Positions 12,687-19,999 of a stretch of 19,999 nucleotides of DNA are shown piece by piece. A program made the position numbers and the translations under genes. How positions within the stretch are numbered: position 1 is the first letter of the stretch; every line of letters begins with the position of its first letter. This DNA comes from Thermocrinis sp. (lineage in GTDB: Bacteria; Aquificota; Aquificia; Aquificales; Aquificaceae). The notes below the pieces were generated by a model. That model was not told where the DNA came from and made no database searches. It saw only the letters and a program-made list of their open reading frames with translations. The stretch is from the NCBI GenBank assembly GCA_022759285.1, contig JAEMPM010000031.1, positions 1 to 19,999 of the forward strand. Reading direction: 5' to 3'.

Positions 12687-15228
12687 TCTTGCTCTTTTCT
12701 TTAACCTTTTCCTTTATCTCTGCCAAAAGAAGAAGTGCCTGCAAAGGCGTAGTCTGGGCTATGTCTATGCCTTCCAAGAATTCTTGCAGTTCCCTGAAAG
12801 CCTTTTCCCATTCTAGTTTCTCGGATTCCTGATAAACCTTTTCCAGTATAGGAACTTGCTTGTCAAAGCTTGCTAAAATTTCCTGGCTTCTTTGAATAAC
12901 CTCTTCGGGCAAGCCTGCCTTCTTGGCTACATATATGCCAAAGCTACCTTCTGCCCTTCCTCTTTTGAGGGTGTAAAGAAAGCTAATGCCTTCATCACCT
13001 TTTGAGACTGCCATGTGATAGTTTTTGACCATGGGTAGTTCTTCTTCCAAGTGGGTTAGCTCTAAGTAGTGGGTGGCAACCAGTGTGCGAGCCTTTATGT
13101 TCTTGGCTATGTATTCCACAATAGCTTTTGATAGGGCAATGCCATCGTAGGTGGATGTGCCTCTTCCTATTTCATCAAGGATTATTAGACTTCTCTCGTC
13201 GGCAGAGTTCAGTATGGCAGATACTTCCATCATCTCGTTCATAAAGGTGGAAATGCCCAAGGCGAGTATATCCCCAGAGCCTATCCTCCCGTGAATAGAG
13301 GATGTTAAACCTATCTCTGCACTTTTGCAGGGCAAAAAGCTGCCCATGTGGGCAAGTAGGACTAAAATGCCCACTTGCCTTATGTAGCTGGACTTTCCAG
13401 CCATGTTGGGACCGGTAATTATATGAACTAGTTGTTTTTCATCCATATAGATACTGTTGGGCACAAAGTCCTTGCAAAAACTTTCTATGACTGGATGCCT
13501 ACCTTCCTCTATGTATAAGACCTTTTCCTTTGAGAGCTTTGGCTTTACCCAGCTTCCCTCTATGGCTATCTGTGCCAAGCTCTGAAGGTAGTCTATCTCC
13601 GCCACAATCTGTGCGTTTTTGTAGACTTTGTCTATGCTTTGCAGGACCTTTTCCTTCAGGGCTAAGAAGAGCTCATACTCCAACTCCTTTATTCTGCTAT
13701 CTGCGGACAGAATTTTCTCCTCCAACCTTTGCAACTCTTCGGTGGTGAATCTCTCTGCGTTAGAAAGGGTCTGTCTTCTCTTGAAATAGCTAGGCACGTA
13801 TCGTAGGTTTGCTTTTGTAACCTCTATGTAATAGCCCATCACCCTGTTGTAGCCTACCTTTAAGCTTTGAATTCCTGTTTCCTTTCTGAGTTTTTCTTCG
13901 TACTCCTTCAAAACTGTCTCCCCTTTGGCTTTTATGCTTCTTAGCTCGTCAAGTTGAGGATCTACACCATCCTTTATAAGTCCTCCCTCCTTCAGATGGA
14001 TGGGTGGGTCTTCCACCAAAACCCTTTCCAATTCCAAGTACAGCTCCTCCAAATCCACCATTTGATTTAGTAGTTCTACTATGATAGGAGATCTGGCATT
14101 CTTTAGTGTTTCCCTCAATTCCTTTAAGGAAAACAGAGCCTTCCTTAAAAGGGAAAAGTCTCTGGGTGTGGCTAAGTTTCCGCTGATGCGTGATGCAAGT
14201 CTTTCCAAGTCTGGCATTTTTTCGAGGCATGCTCTTATTTCCCTGAGAAGCTCTCTGTTTTTTGTTAGCTCTTCTACTCCCTCCTGCACCCTTAGTATGT
14301 CCTCTTCTCTCAAGAAGGGATGAGCTATGCGAAATTTTAGCAGGCGTCTTCCCATACCCGTTAATGTTCTGTTTATGGTTCCAAAGAGGGAAAGGTCCTC
14401 CCTTCCTTCATAGCTTTCCAAAAGTTCAAGCCCCCTCCGGGTGCGGTAATCTATTCTAAGGTAGCCCTCCCCCGAGTAGGGTTTGGGCTTTTTCAAAAAA
14501 GGTGTGTAAGACTTTTGAGTCCTCTTCAGGTAAAAATAAGCCACACCGCACGGAATTAGACAATCTTCCTCTTCAAAACCCAAGGCTATGGCACGGAATA
14601 TGTCAAAGTCCTCTTTTAAAAGTCTTAGACCCTCTTGGATTTCCTCCTGCCCGTAATAGGTGAAAAAGCACTTAAGGAGTTTACCCAGATCTTCCTCAAA
14701 ACCTTTGGGAACCAGAATCTCTTTGGGTTGGAACCTCAGCAGAAACTCTAAATAGTCTTCATTCCTAAAGACACCTGCCAAAAACTCTCCCGTGGATGGA
14801 CAAAGGTAGGAAAGGTAGTACTTGTTTCCCTTTGGATATATGCAAGCTAAACCAGTTAAGTCCTTCTCAAAGTATGTGCCGGGCGTTATGACCCTTATTA
14901 CATCCCTCTTTACAATTCCCTTGGCTTGGGAGGCGTCCTCCAACTGCTCACATATGGCAACTTTGTAGCCTTTGCTTACCAGTTTAGCTATGTAAGACTG
15001 GGAAGAGTGATAAGGCACTCCGCACATAGGAATGCGTTCTTTGCCCTTTCCGGCGGGCCTTGAGGTTAGCACTAAGCCGAGCTCCTTGGAACCTATTTGG
15101 GCATCCTCATAAAAGAGCTCGTAAAAGTCCCCAAGGCGGAAGAAAAGCAGACAGTCAGAGTACTCCCTCTTTAGGGCATGATACTGGGCGAGCATAGGTG
15201 TTAAGTCTTCACTTTGCGTATTCCACAT
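12676..15228 (-). CDS. mutS: DNA mismatch repair protein MutS
   Basis: 850 residues, the normal size for MutS1, which detects mismatches and small loops and then recruits MutL. The mismatch-contacting Phe-x-Glu is F35-Y36-E37 in GDFYELF. The ATPase domain has Walker A GPNMAGKSS at 606-614 and Walker B ending in D685-E686 (LDEIGRGTS), followed by VATHYLELTHLE. The motifs separate it from MutS2, since there is no Smr domain and the N-terminal mismatch domain is present. The start overlaps the end of rny by 20 bases; the upstream AAGGGA is only a fair ribosome site, and an in-frame ATG 11 codons in is possible. Confidence 0.97.
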   Translation of the reverse strand: MWNTQSEDLTPMLAQYHALKREYSDCLLFFRLGDFYELFYEDAQIGSKELGLVLTSRPAGKGKERIPMCGVPYHSSQSYIAKLVSKGYKVAICEQLEDASQAKGIVKRDVIRVITPGTYFEKDLTGLACIYPKGNKYYLSYLCPSTGEFLAGVFRNEDYLEFLLRFQPKEILVPKGFEEDLGKLLKCFFTYYGQEEIQEGLRLLKEDFDIFRAIALGFEEEDCLIPCGVAYFYLKRTQKSYTPFLKKPKPYSGEGYLRIDYRTRRGLELLESYEGREDLSLFGTINRTLTGMGRRLLKFRIAHPFLREEDILRVQEGVEELTKNRELLREIRACLEKMPDLERLASRISGNLATPRDFSLLRKALFSLKELRETLKNARSPIIVELLNQMVDLEELYLELERVLVEDPPIHLKEGGLIKDGVDPQLDELRSIKAKGETVLKEYEEKLRKETGIQSLKVGYNRVMGYYIEVTKANLRYVPSYFKRRQTLSNAERFTTEELQRLEEKILSADSRIKELEYELFLALKEKVLQSIDKVYKNAQIVAEIDYLQSLAQIAIEGSWVKPKLSKEKVLYIEEGRHPVIESFCKDFVPNSIYMDEKQLVHIITGPNMAGKSSYIRQVGILVLLAHMGSFLPCKSAEIGLTSSIHGRIGSGDILALGISTFMNEMMEVSAILNSADERSLIILDEIGRGTSTYDGIALSKAIVEYIAKNIKARTLVATHYLELTHLEEELPMVKNYHMAVSKGDEGISFLYTLKRGRAEGSFGIYVAKKAGLPEEVIQRSQEILASFDKQVPILEKVYQESEKLEWEKAFRELQEFLEGIDIAQTTPLQALLLLAEIKEKVKEKSKTIC

Positions 15229-16879
15229 GTCTTGTTTCCCTTATTACTACAACCTTTATTTGACCAGGGAACTCAAGCTCTTCTTCTATCTTTCTGGCAA
15301 TATCCTTTGAAAGCTGATAAGCTTCTTCGTCGCTGATTTCCTCTGGATTGACTATGACCCTAACTTCTCTTCCTGCCTGTACTGCGTATGCGTTGGCAAC
15401 TCCCTTAAAGGATTTTACTATATTTTCAAGCTTTTCTAAGCGCTTTAGGTATGCCTCTAAGGTTTCCCTTCTAGCACCAGGTCTGGCGGCAGATAGGGCG
15501 TCCGCAGCACATACAAGAGCAACCTCCGGGAACTTTACGGGTTCTTCGTTGTGATGGGCTTTTATGGCGTTGAGGACGGGCTCTGGCTCTCCGTAGCGCT
15601 TGCAAAGCTCAACGCCTATATCTGTGTGAGAACCACCAAGTTCGTGGGATATGGCTTTTCCAATGTCATGAAGTAGCCCAGCCCTTCTTGCCATTTTAGC
15701 ATCCAGGTTTAACTCTTCCGCCAGCAGGCCCGCAAGGTATGCTACCTCTTTGGAGTGCAAGAGTACATTTTGGGAGTAACTGGTTCTATAGTAAAGCTTG
15801 CCTATGTAGTAATAAAGCCCTGGGTTTATGTCGTATAACCCAAGCTCAAGGCAGGCTTCCTCTCCAATTTTCTTGATCCTTTCGTCCATTTCCTTTTTTA
15901 CCTCGTTGAGTACCTCTTCTATGCGAGCAGGATGGATCCTACCGTCCTCTATGAGTCTCTCTAAAGCGATCTTGGCAATCTCTCTCCTAAGAGGGTCAAA
16001 GGATGATATAGTTACCAAATCGGGTGTATCGTCTATGATTAGATCTACTCCCGTCAAAAGCTCAAAGGTCCTTATGTTCCTACCTTCCCTTCCTATGATC
16101 CTGCCCTTAAACTCGTTGGAGGGAAGCTCCACCGTAGTGGTGGTGTAGTTTATGGCAATTTCTGGGGCAAGCCTTTGGACTGCGGTGGTTATTATCCTTT
16201 TTGCCCTCAACTCTGCCATTTCTCTTGCTTCATCTTCTATCTTCTTAGCGAGCCTTATAGCCTCAATCCTTGCACTCTCCTCTGCCCTTTTGAGCACTTC
16301 CGCCCTAGCTTCTTCCATAGTTAAGGATGCGATCCTCTGAAGTTCTAAGAGTTCCCTTTCCCTCAGTTGTTCCACTTCCTTTTCCTTTTCTTGAATCTCC
16401 TTTAGCTTACTTTCTATGTCCTTTTGGACTCTTTCCACCTGTCTTTCCAATTCCTTGAGTTCCTTTTCCCTTTTGTATAGTTCCTCCTCTCTTCTTTCAA
16501 GGGCCTCAAACCTTCTTTCTATCATCTGCTCCTTTTGGGTTAAAGCCTGTTCTTTTTGGATTAAACTCTGCTCTACTTCCCTTATTTTGCGCTCAACTTC
16601 TTGCTCCTTCTTTTCAAGCTCTACACGCTTTTGAGATAGAAGACTTTCCACTTCTCTTTTCTTCTCCTCCGCCTCCAGCCTTACCCTTTGAGCTTCTTCC
16701 TTGGCAAGGTTTATGATCCTTTCCGCCTCTCTTTGGGCATTCTCTAAAATTCTTTGCACATCCTCTTCAAAGGTTCTGGTAGATTCTTTTTCTTTCCTTC
16801 TAAAGAGGAAAGCACCTGCACCCAAGCCCACAAGCAAAGCAAATAAAGCTAAAACAACTGCCAATACAATCTCCTTCAT
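15209..16879 (-). CDS. rny: Ribonuclease Y
   Basis: 556 residues. RNase Y is a membrane-anchored endonuclease that starts mRNA decay in bacteria without RNase E. The order is standard: N-terminal membrane helix (about 4-25), a long charged coiled coil (about 28-200), a KH domain with GRIIGREGRN at 259-268, and an HD domain whose metal pair is H404-D405 in LLHDIGKA. The ATG at 16879 is chosen because AGGAGG stands 7-8 bases upstream and the membrane helix then begins at once. An in-frame start at 16942 would add 21 residues encoded inside fau and lacks support. It begins 5 bases after fau and its ribosome site overlaps the fau stop. Confidence 0.96.
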   Translation of the reverse strand: MKEIVLAVVLALFALLVGLGAGAFLFRRKEKESTRTFEEDVQRILENAQREAERIINLAKEEAQRVRLEAEEKKREVESLLSQKRVELEKKEQEVERKIREVEQSLIQKEQALTQKEQMIERRFEALERREEELYKREKELKELERQVERVQKDIESKLKEIQEKEKEVEQLRERELLELQRIASLTMEEARAEVLKRAEESARIEAIRLAKKIEDEAREMAELRAKRIITTAVQRLAPEIAINYTTTTVELPSNEFKGRIIGREGRNIRTFELLTGVDLIIDDTPDLVTISSFDPLRREIAKIALERLIEDGRIHPARIEEVLNEVKKEMDERIKKIGEEACLELGLYDINPGLYYYIGKLYYRTSYSQNVLLHSKEVAYLAGLLAEELNLDAKMARRAGLLHDIGKAISHELGGSHTDIGVELCKRYGEPEPVLNAIKAHHNEEPVKFPEVALVCAADALSAARPGARRETLEAYLKRLEKLENIVKSFKGVANAYAVQAGREVRVIVNPEEISDEEAYQLSKDIARKIEEELEFPGQIKVVVIRETRHVEYAK

Positions 16880-16884
16880 CGCTT

Positions 16885-17445
16885 CTACCTCCTGTAGATT
16901 ATGGTTTCTTCGGTGGCTATGGCATCCACTTTTTGGTCCCAAGGATCACAGGGAATTTCTTCAAAAACCTGAAAGCTAAAGGCTACTCCCACCTTAAACC
17001 CTCTTATCCTCCCCAGAATCCTGTCGTAAAACCCTTTGCCCATCCCAAGCCTACAACCCTTAAGGTCAAAGGCAACCCCGGGCACAAGCGCAAACTCCAC
17101 CAATTCCGGCTCCACCTCTTCACACTGAGTAGGCTCAAGAAGGCAAAAACTGCCAGGGGCTAAATTCTCAAGAGATCTGATCTTGCACAGCTTCATACTA
17201 TCGCGCTCCACTTTCGGGATTAAAAGGTCTTTGCTTTCTCTGAGGATTTCCTCTAAAAGGGGTGATATGTCCGGTTCTCCGTCAAAGGGGCAAAAGGCTA
17301 AGATTACTCTTGCTGACTTAAAAGGCTCCAAACCCTTTATGTTTTCCACTATAGCCTTTGAGAACTGTTGGTATTCTTGAGTGGGCAGACTCCTCCGTAG
17401 GTTTCTTATTCTATGCCTTAATTCTTTTTTGCTCAGAACTTTCAT
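16885..17445 (-). CDS. fau: 5-formyltetrahydrofolate cyclo-ligase
   Basis: 186 residues. The enzyme uses ATP to turn 5-formyltetrahydrofolate into 5,10-methenyltetrahydrofolate. The N-terminal helix has LRHRIRNLRRSLP; the signature LVPGVAFDLKGCRLGMGKGF followed by YDRIL is near residues 120-145. The ATG at 17445 has AAAGGAGG 7 bases upstream; a longer frame from 17487 would run into the structured RNA. The ribosome site lies inside an 11-bp hairpin. Linkage of this gene (ygfA in E. coli) to 6S RNA is known in proteobacteria and recurs here. It also goes by ygfA or MTHFS. Confidence 0.94.
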   Translation of the reverse strand: MKVLSKKELRHRIRNLRRSLPTQEYQQFSKAIVENIKGLEPFKSARVILAFCPFDGEPDISPLLEEILRESKDLLIPKVERDSMKLCKIRSLENLAPGSFCLLEPTQCEEVEPELVEFALVPGVAFDLKGCRLGMGKGFYDRILGRIRGFKVGVAFSFQVFEEIPCDPWDQKVDAIATEETIIYRR

Positions 17446-17446
17446 T

Positions 17447-17473
17447 CTTCCGCCTCCTTTTGAGGAGGGGAAG
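17447..17473 (-). promoter_or_regulatory. Hairpin covering the fau ribosome binding site
   Basis: Minus strand: CTTCC-CCTCCT (17473-17463), loop CAAA, then AGGAGG (17458-17453), a single bulged C, and GGAAG (17451-17447). The stem has 11 pairs. The whole AGGAGG Shine-Dalgarno is in the 3' arm and the ATG begins 1 base after the stem. No U-run follows, so it is not an intrinsic terminator. Confidence 0.6.
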
Positions 17474-17474
17474 G

Positions 17475-17644
17475 CAAGAAAACCCACCCGGCCGTAGAGG
17501 GAGAGGCTTCGGTGGGCCCCAGTTCCATTAGGTGGGTGTCCTCCCGGAACGTCCTCGGTGGGACAGCCCCGGAGCCCGGACTCCCTATTGGCTCACCTTG
17601 TGGACCCCAATTTAGTCCTCTCCACTACGAGCAGGGCAGGCTTG
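17475..17644 (-). ncRNA. ssrS: 6S RNA
   Basis: 6S RNA imitates an open promoter and binds sigma-70 RNA polymerase. Between pheT and fau lie about 200 bases without a gene, clearly richer in G+C than both flanks. The minus strand folds into a rod. The closing helix is CAAG (17644-17641) with CTTG (17478-17475) and CCTGCCC (17640-17634) with GGGTGGG (17489-17483). Next come CGTAG/CTACG (17629-17625, 17497-17493) and GGAGAGG/CCTCTCC (17623-17617, 17506-17500). A large open bubble of about 30 bases on each side follows, then an apical arm (17585-17534) capped by GTCC-CACCGA-GGAC. Size, central bubble and the position next to fau fit 6S RNA. Ends are approximate. The SRP RNA tetraloop/GGAA signature is absent. 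Confidence 0.78.
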
Positions 17645-17646
17645 TT

Positions 17647-19926
17647 TTACCTTAAGCTCACACCAAACTCTTTCTTTAAATCCTCTACCAACCCAAATAC
17701 CAATTGGTTGGCTTCCTCGTCGGACAGACTACCCTTCAAGCTTCTCAGAAAGAGCCTAAAGCTAACGCTTTTCTTGCCTTCCCCAAGTACGCGCTCATCT
17801 GTCCAAACACTAACCACCTTCAAATCTTCCACCTCTTCCAGCTTCCTTATACGCATAATTAATTTATCCACCGATAGGCCTTTGTCCATAACCAGGGTAA
17901 TATCCCTGACCACCGGCGGATAGTTGGAAAAGGGCACATACTGAGCCCTCTTGGGTTTAAGCCTATCAAGGTCTAACTCCGCTATCAGAACTTTTTCCTT
18001 TAGGTCTAACTCCCTTTCCAAAAGGGGGTTCAAAAGTCCCAAAAAGCCAATTTCCTCTCCTTCCACCCAAAGGCTAACCTGTAGGTTTGGATGTAAAAAG
18101 GAAAGTTTGGATCCCTGAGAGGTGTGCAACACTCCCACCGAGTGCAGAAGGTCTGAAACCAAGCTTCTAAACTCCTGTAGAGTATGCATGTTGGAGAGTA
18201 TGCCAAGCCTTCTACCTTCTCCCTCTTCAAAAAATACTTTGCCTACCTCAAAGATGGCTATCTGTTGGACAAATTTTCTTCTGTTTCTTAGGTATGTGTT
18301 GATCAGGGATGGGATCAAGGATGTACGTAGAAACCTTTCCTCTTTTACCAAGGGATTAATAATTTCAAGAGTTGGGCTTTTTAGACCCAAGGTTTCGTAG
18401 AGCTTTTTCCCTTCAAAGGAAAAGTTGAGCACTTCAAAAAAGCCCCTTGCCTTCAGGAAATTCTTTATCTCTTTCTCCAACTTATCCTTCACCTTTGGCT
18501 TGGAGGGGACAAGAAGACGCTCTGCCTGGAGATTGTCGTATCCCTTTACCCTCAAAAGTTCCTCCACTATATCCGCATCTCCCTGTACATCAAAGCTTCT
18601 GAAGGCTGGAACCAACACCTCAAAGCCACAATTTTGCACCCTCACATCAAAACCAAGTTTTTGCAGAACCTTTAGCCCACTCTCTGGGTCCAACTCTTCC
18701 CCCGCGTACCTCTTGAACTTTCCAAAGGAGAGAAAGATCCTCTTGGGTTCGTAAGGTTGGGGATATATATCCTTTACCGCCTTTACTTCACCGCCTGCCA
18801 ATTGGAGGATCAAACCTACAGCCCTGTCTTGATGTTTCCTTACAGACTGGATATCTACATTCCTCTCAAATCGGTAAGAGCTCTCCGTTTGCACACCCAA
18901 AGATTTGGCAGACCTCCTGATTCTAAAAGGTTCAAAGTACGCCCCCTCAAGGAGAATGCTTTTTGTATACTCCCTTACACCACTCTCCAAGCCTCCCACA
19001 ACGCCCCCTAAGGCAAGGATCTTTTCACCGTCCGCTATGACTAAGTTTTCCTCTGAGAGTTCCTTCTCCACACCCATAAGGGTGTTGATTTTTTCTCCCT
19101 TTTTTGCCCTCCTTATTACCACCGGCCCTTCTATTTTTTCCCAGTCAAAGGCATGCAGAGGCTGTCCTCTCTCTAACATTACATAGTTGGTTATATCCAC
19201 CACATTGTTTATGCTCTTTATTCCGCACTGCCAGAGCCTACGTCTGAGCCAGAGGGGAGAGGGCTTTACCTGTACTCCTTCTATCAACACCGCCCTGTAT
19301 CTTTTGCAGTCCGGGTCCTCTATGCGCACCTCTACCGAGCCAAAGTCCTCAAAGGTTTTGTCTTGGGGCTCTTTTAAAGGTAAATCAAACAGAGCAGAGA
19401 TCTCTCTGGCAAGACCTAAGATGCTCAGCAGGTCTCCTCTGTTGGGGGTGATTTCCACCTCCAAAACATACTCACCAAAACCAAGGACCTCCTTGGCGGG
19501 CGTTCCAGGACTGAACTTTTCTTCAATCACAAGAACTCCCTGACTACTATCCTCCAAACCAAGCTCCTGCGCAGAAAGAAGCATACCCTCAGAAACCACA
19601 CCAGAGAAGTCTCTTTTAGAAATAACCCTATCACCCACCCTTGCCCCTGGTAGTGCTACCAGTACACCATCTCCCTCCTTTATTTCGTGGTCCCTTGTGA
19701 CCACCTGCAACACATCTCCCACATCCACTTTGCAAACCTTTAGTTCCTGCTTTTGTGGATGGTTTTCTACCTTTAGAACCTTCCCAAAAACTACCCCCTC
19801 TACCGGTTGCTCCCATACGCTCACGGAGGTTTCCACGCTCCTCAGGGTGAGCCCTTGGGCTATGTCCTCCGGAGATAGCTCCTTTAAATCCACAAACTCA
19901 GCAAGCCAGCTTAGAGGTGCCTTCAT
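17647..19926 (-). CDS. pheT: Phenylalanyl-tRNA synthetase beta subunit
   Basis: 759 residues, a normal bacterial length. PheT with PheS forms the heterotetramer that charges tRNA-Phe. Domains in order: an EMAP/tRNA-binding fold (about 38-150; EGVVFGKVLKVENHP), B3/4 editing domain (about 200-370; NNVVDITNYVMLERGQPLHAF), B5 domain (about 390-470), a core resembling the catalytic fold, and the C-terminal FDX-ACB domain (about 665-759; FSNYPPVVRDITLVMD). pheS is not in the window. The ATG at 19926 has no Shine-Dalgarno and follows TAAAAT by 11 bases. The structured RNA begins 2-3 bases after its stop codon. Confidence 0.97.
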   Translation of the reverse strand: MKAPLSWLAEFVDLKELSPEDIAQGLTLRSVETSVSVWEQPVEGVVFGKVLKVENHPQKQELKVCKVDVGDVLQVVTRDHEIKEGDGVLVALPGARVGDRVISKRDFSGVVSEGMLLSAQELGLEDSSQGVLVIEEKFSPGTPAKEVLGFGEYVLEVEITPNRGDLLSILGLAREISALFDLPLKEPQDKTFEDFGSVEVRIEDPDCKRYRAVLIEGVQVKPSPLWLRRRLWQCGIKSINNVVDITNYVMLERGQPLHAFDWEKIEGPVVIRRAKKGEKINTLMGVEKELSEENLVIADGEKILALGGVVGGLESGVREYTKSILLEGAYFEPFRIRRSAKSLGVQTESSYRFERNVDIQSVRKHQDRAVGLILQLAGGEVKAVKDIYPQPYEPKRIFLSFGKFKRYAGEELDPESGLKVLQKLGFDVRVQNCGFEVLVPAFRSFDVQGDADIVEELLRVKGYDNLQAERLLVPSKPKVKDKLEKEIKNFLKARGFFEVLNFSFEGKKLYETLGLKSPTLEIINPLVKEERFLRTSLIPSLINTYLRNRRKFVQQIAIFEVGKVFFEEGEGRRLGILSNMHTLQEFRSLVSDLLHSVGVLHTSQGSKLSFLHPNLQVSLWVEGEEIGFLGLLNPLLERELDLKEKVLIAELDLDRLKPKRAQYVPFSNYPPVVRDITLVMDKGLSVDKLIMRIRKLEEVEDLKVVSVWTDERVLGEGKKSVSFRLFLRSLKGSLSDEEANQLVFGLVEDLKKEFGVSLR

Positions 19927-19937
19927 GGGAGAGAAAT

Positions 19938-19943
19938 ATTTTA
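19938..19943 (-). promoter_or_regulatory. -10-like box before pheT
   Basis: TAAAAT on the minus strand ends 11 bases before the pheT ATG. A TTGGTT lies 19 bases further upstream, a spacing longer than ideal. No Shine-Dalgarno is present between the box and the ATG. Confidence 0.35.
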
Positions 19944-19946
19944 AGG

Positions 19947-19999
19947 CTAAGTTTTATCCTTTAACCAAGGTTTGTATTCAAGTATATGTTCAAAGGTGT
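19947..19999 (-). CDS. Possible C-terminal end of an unknown gene cut by the window edge
   Basis: The minus strand is open from the edge to a TAG at 19949-19947 and reads TFEHILEYKPWLKDKT in that frame. The composition is protein-like, but 16 codons are too few to identify. It does not resemble the usual PheS C-terminus. If real, its stop lies only 20 bases upstream of the pheT ATG and the pheT -10-like box begins just after it. Confidence 0.3.
   Translation of the reverse strand, partial: TFEHILEYKPWLKDKT

Noticed and set aside
16880..16942. N-terminal extension of RNase Y
   Set aside because: The extra residues are encoded within fau and would precede the membrane helix; AGGAGG points to the ATG at 16879.
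17446..17487. N-terminal extension of the formyltetrahydrofolate cyclo-ligase
   Set aside because: It overlaps the 3' end of the structured RNA; AAAGGAGG supports the ATG at 17445.
17475..17644. SRP RNA or RNase P RNA as identity of the structured RNA
   Set aside because: The conserved SRP loop sequence is missing, and the region is too short and too rod-like for RNase P RNA. The fau linkage and open bubble fit 6S better.
1..19999. CRISPR array, insertion sequence, prophage or toxin-antitoxin pair
   Set aside because: No evenly spaced repeats, transposase, integrase or small toxin-like gene pair was seen; the larger unassigned reading frames lie over confident genes on the other strand or in another frame.

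Overview
The window looks like ordinary chromosome from a thermophilic bacterium of the Aquificaceae (Aquifex, Hydrogenobacter or Thermocrinis type). The reasons are the protein families and their style, heavy use of AGG/AGA and ATA codons, very tight gene packing, and RNA genes clearly richer in G+C than the roughly 45% G+C coding background. The genus is an inference from family resemblance; no search was possible. There is no sign of phage, insertion sequence or CRISPR array.

Layout, left to right. (1) dxr and a family-5 solute-binding protein run rightwards (27-2896). (2) A leftward operon (6234-2889) holds a PmbA/TldE-type protein, an unknown two-pass membrane protein, and a 464-residue protein with two degenerate receiver-like domains. 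(3) Diverging from it, a rightward flagellar export operon fliL-fliO-fliP-fliQ-fliR-flhB plus a small DUF2905-type membrane protein (6264-10002). (4) tRNA-Asp(GUC) on the minus strand, back to back with a SAM methyltransferase on the plus strand. (5) A PerR-like Fur-family repressor on the minus strand. (6) A rightward unit with tRNA-Ser(CGA), a CDP-alcohol phosphatidyltransferase and an NlpC/P60 peptidase (11393-12686). (7) A leftward unit from the right edge: pheT, a structured RNA that I identify as 6S RNA, a 5-formyltetrahydrofolate cyclo-ligase (fau), RNase Y (rny) and mutS (19926-12676).

Gene pairs inside operons overlap by a few bases or are separated by a few, usually with a good Shine-Dalgarno. 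By contrast, the first genes of transcription units (dxr, fliL, pmbA, the methyltransferase, the Fur-family gene, pheT) have no Shine-Dalgarno. Each has a TATAAT-like hexamer only 9-11 bases before its ATG, which predicts mRNAs with leaders of only a few bases.

The most interesting items are the 6S RNA candidate upstream of fau, an 11-bp hairpin that would bury the fau ribosome binding site, the apparent ultra-short-leader rule, and the duplicated receiver-like protein beside the flagellar operon. I did not find a wholly new defence or mobile system; most of the window is housekeeping.
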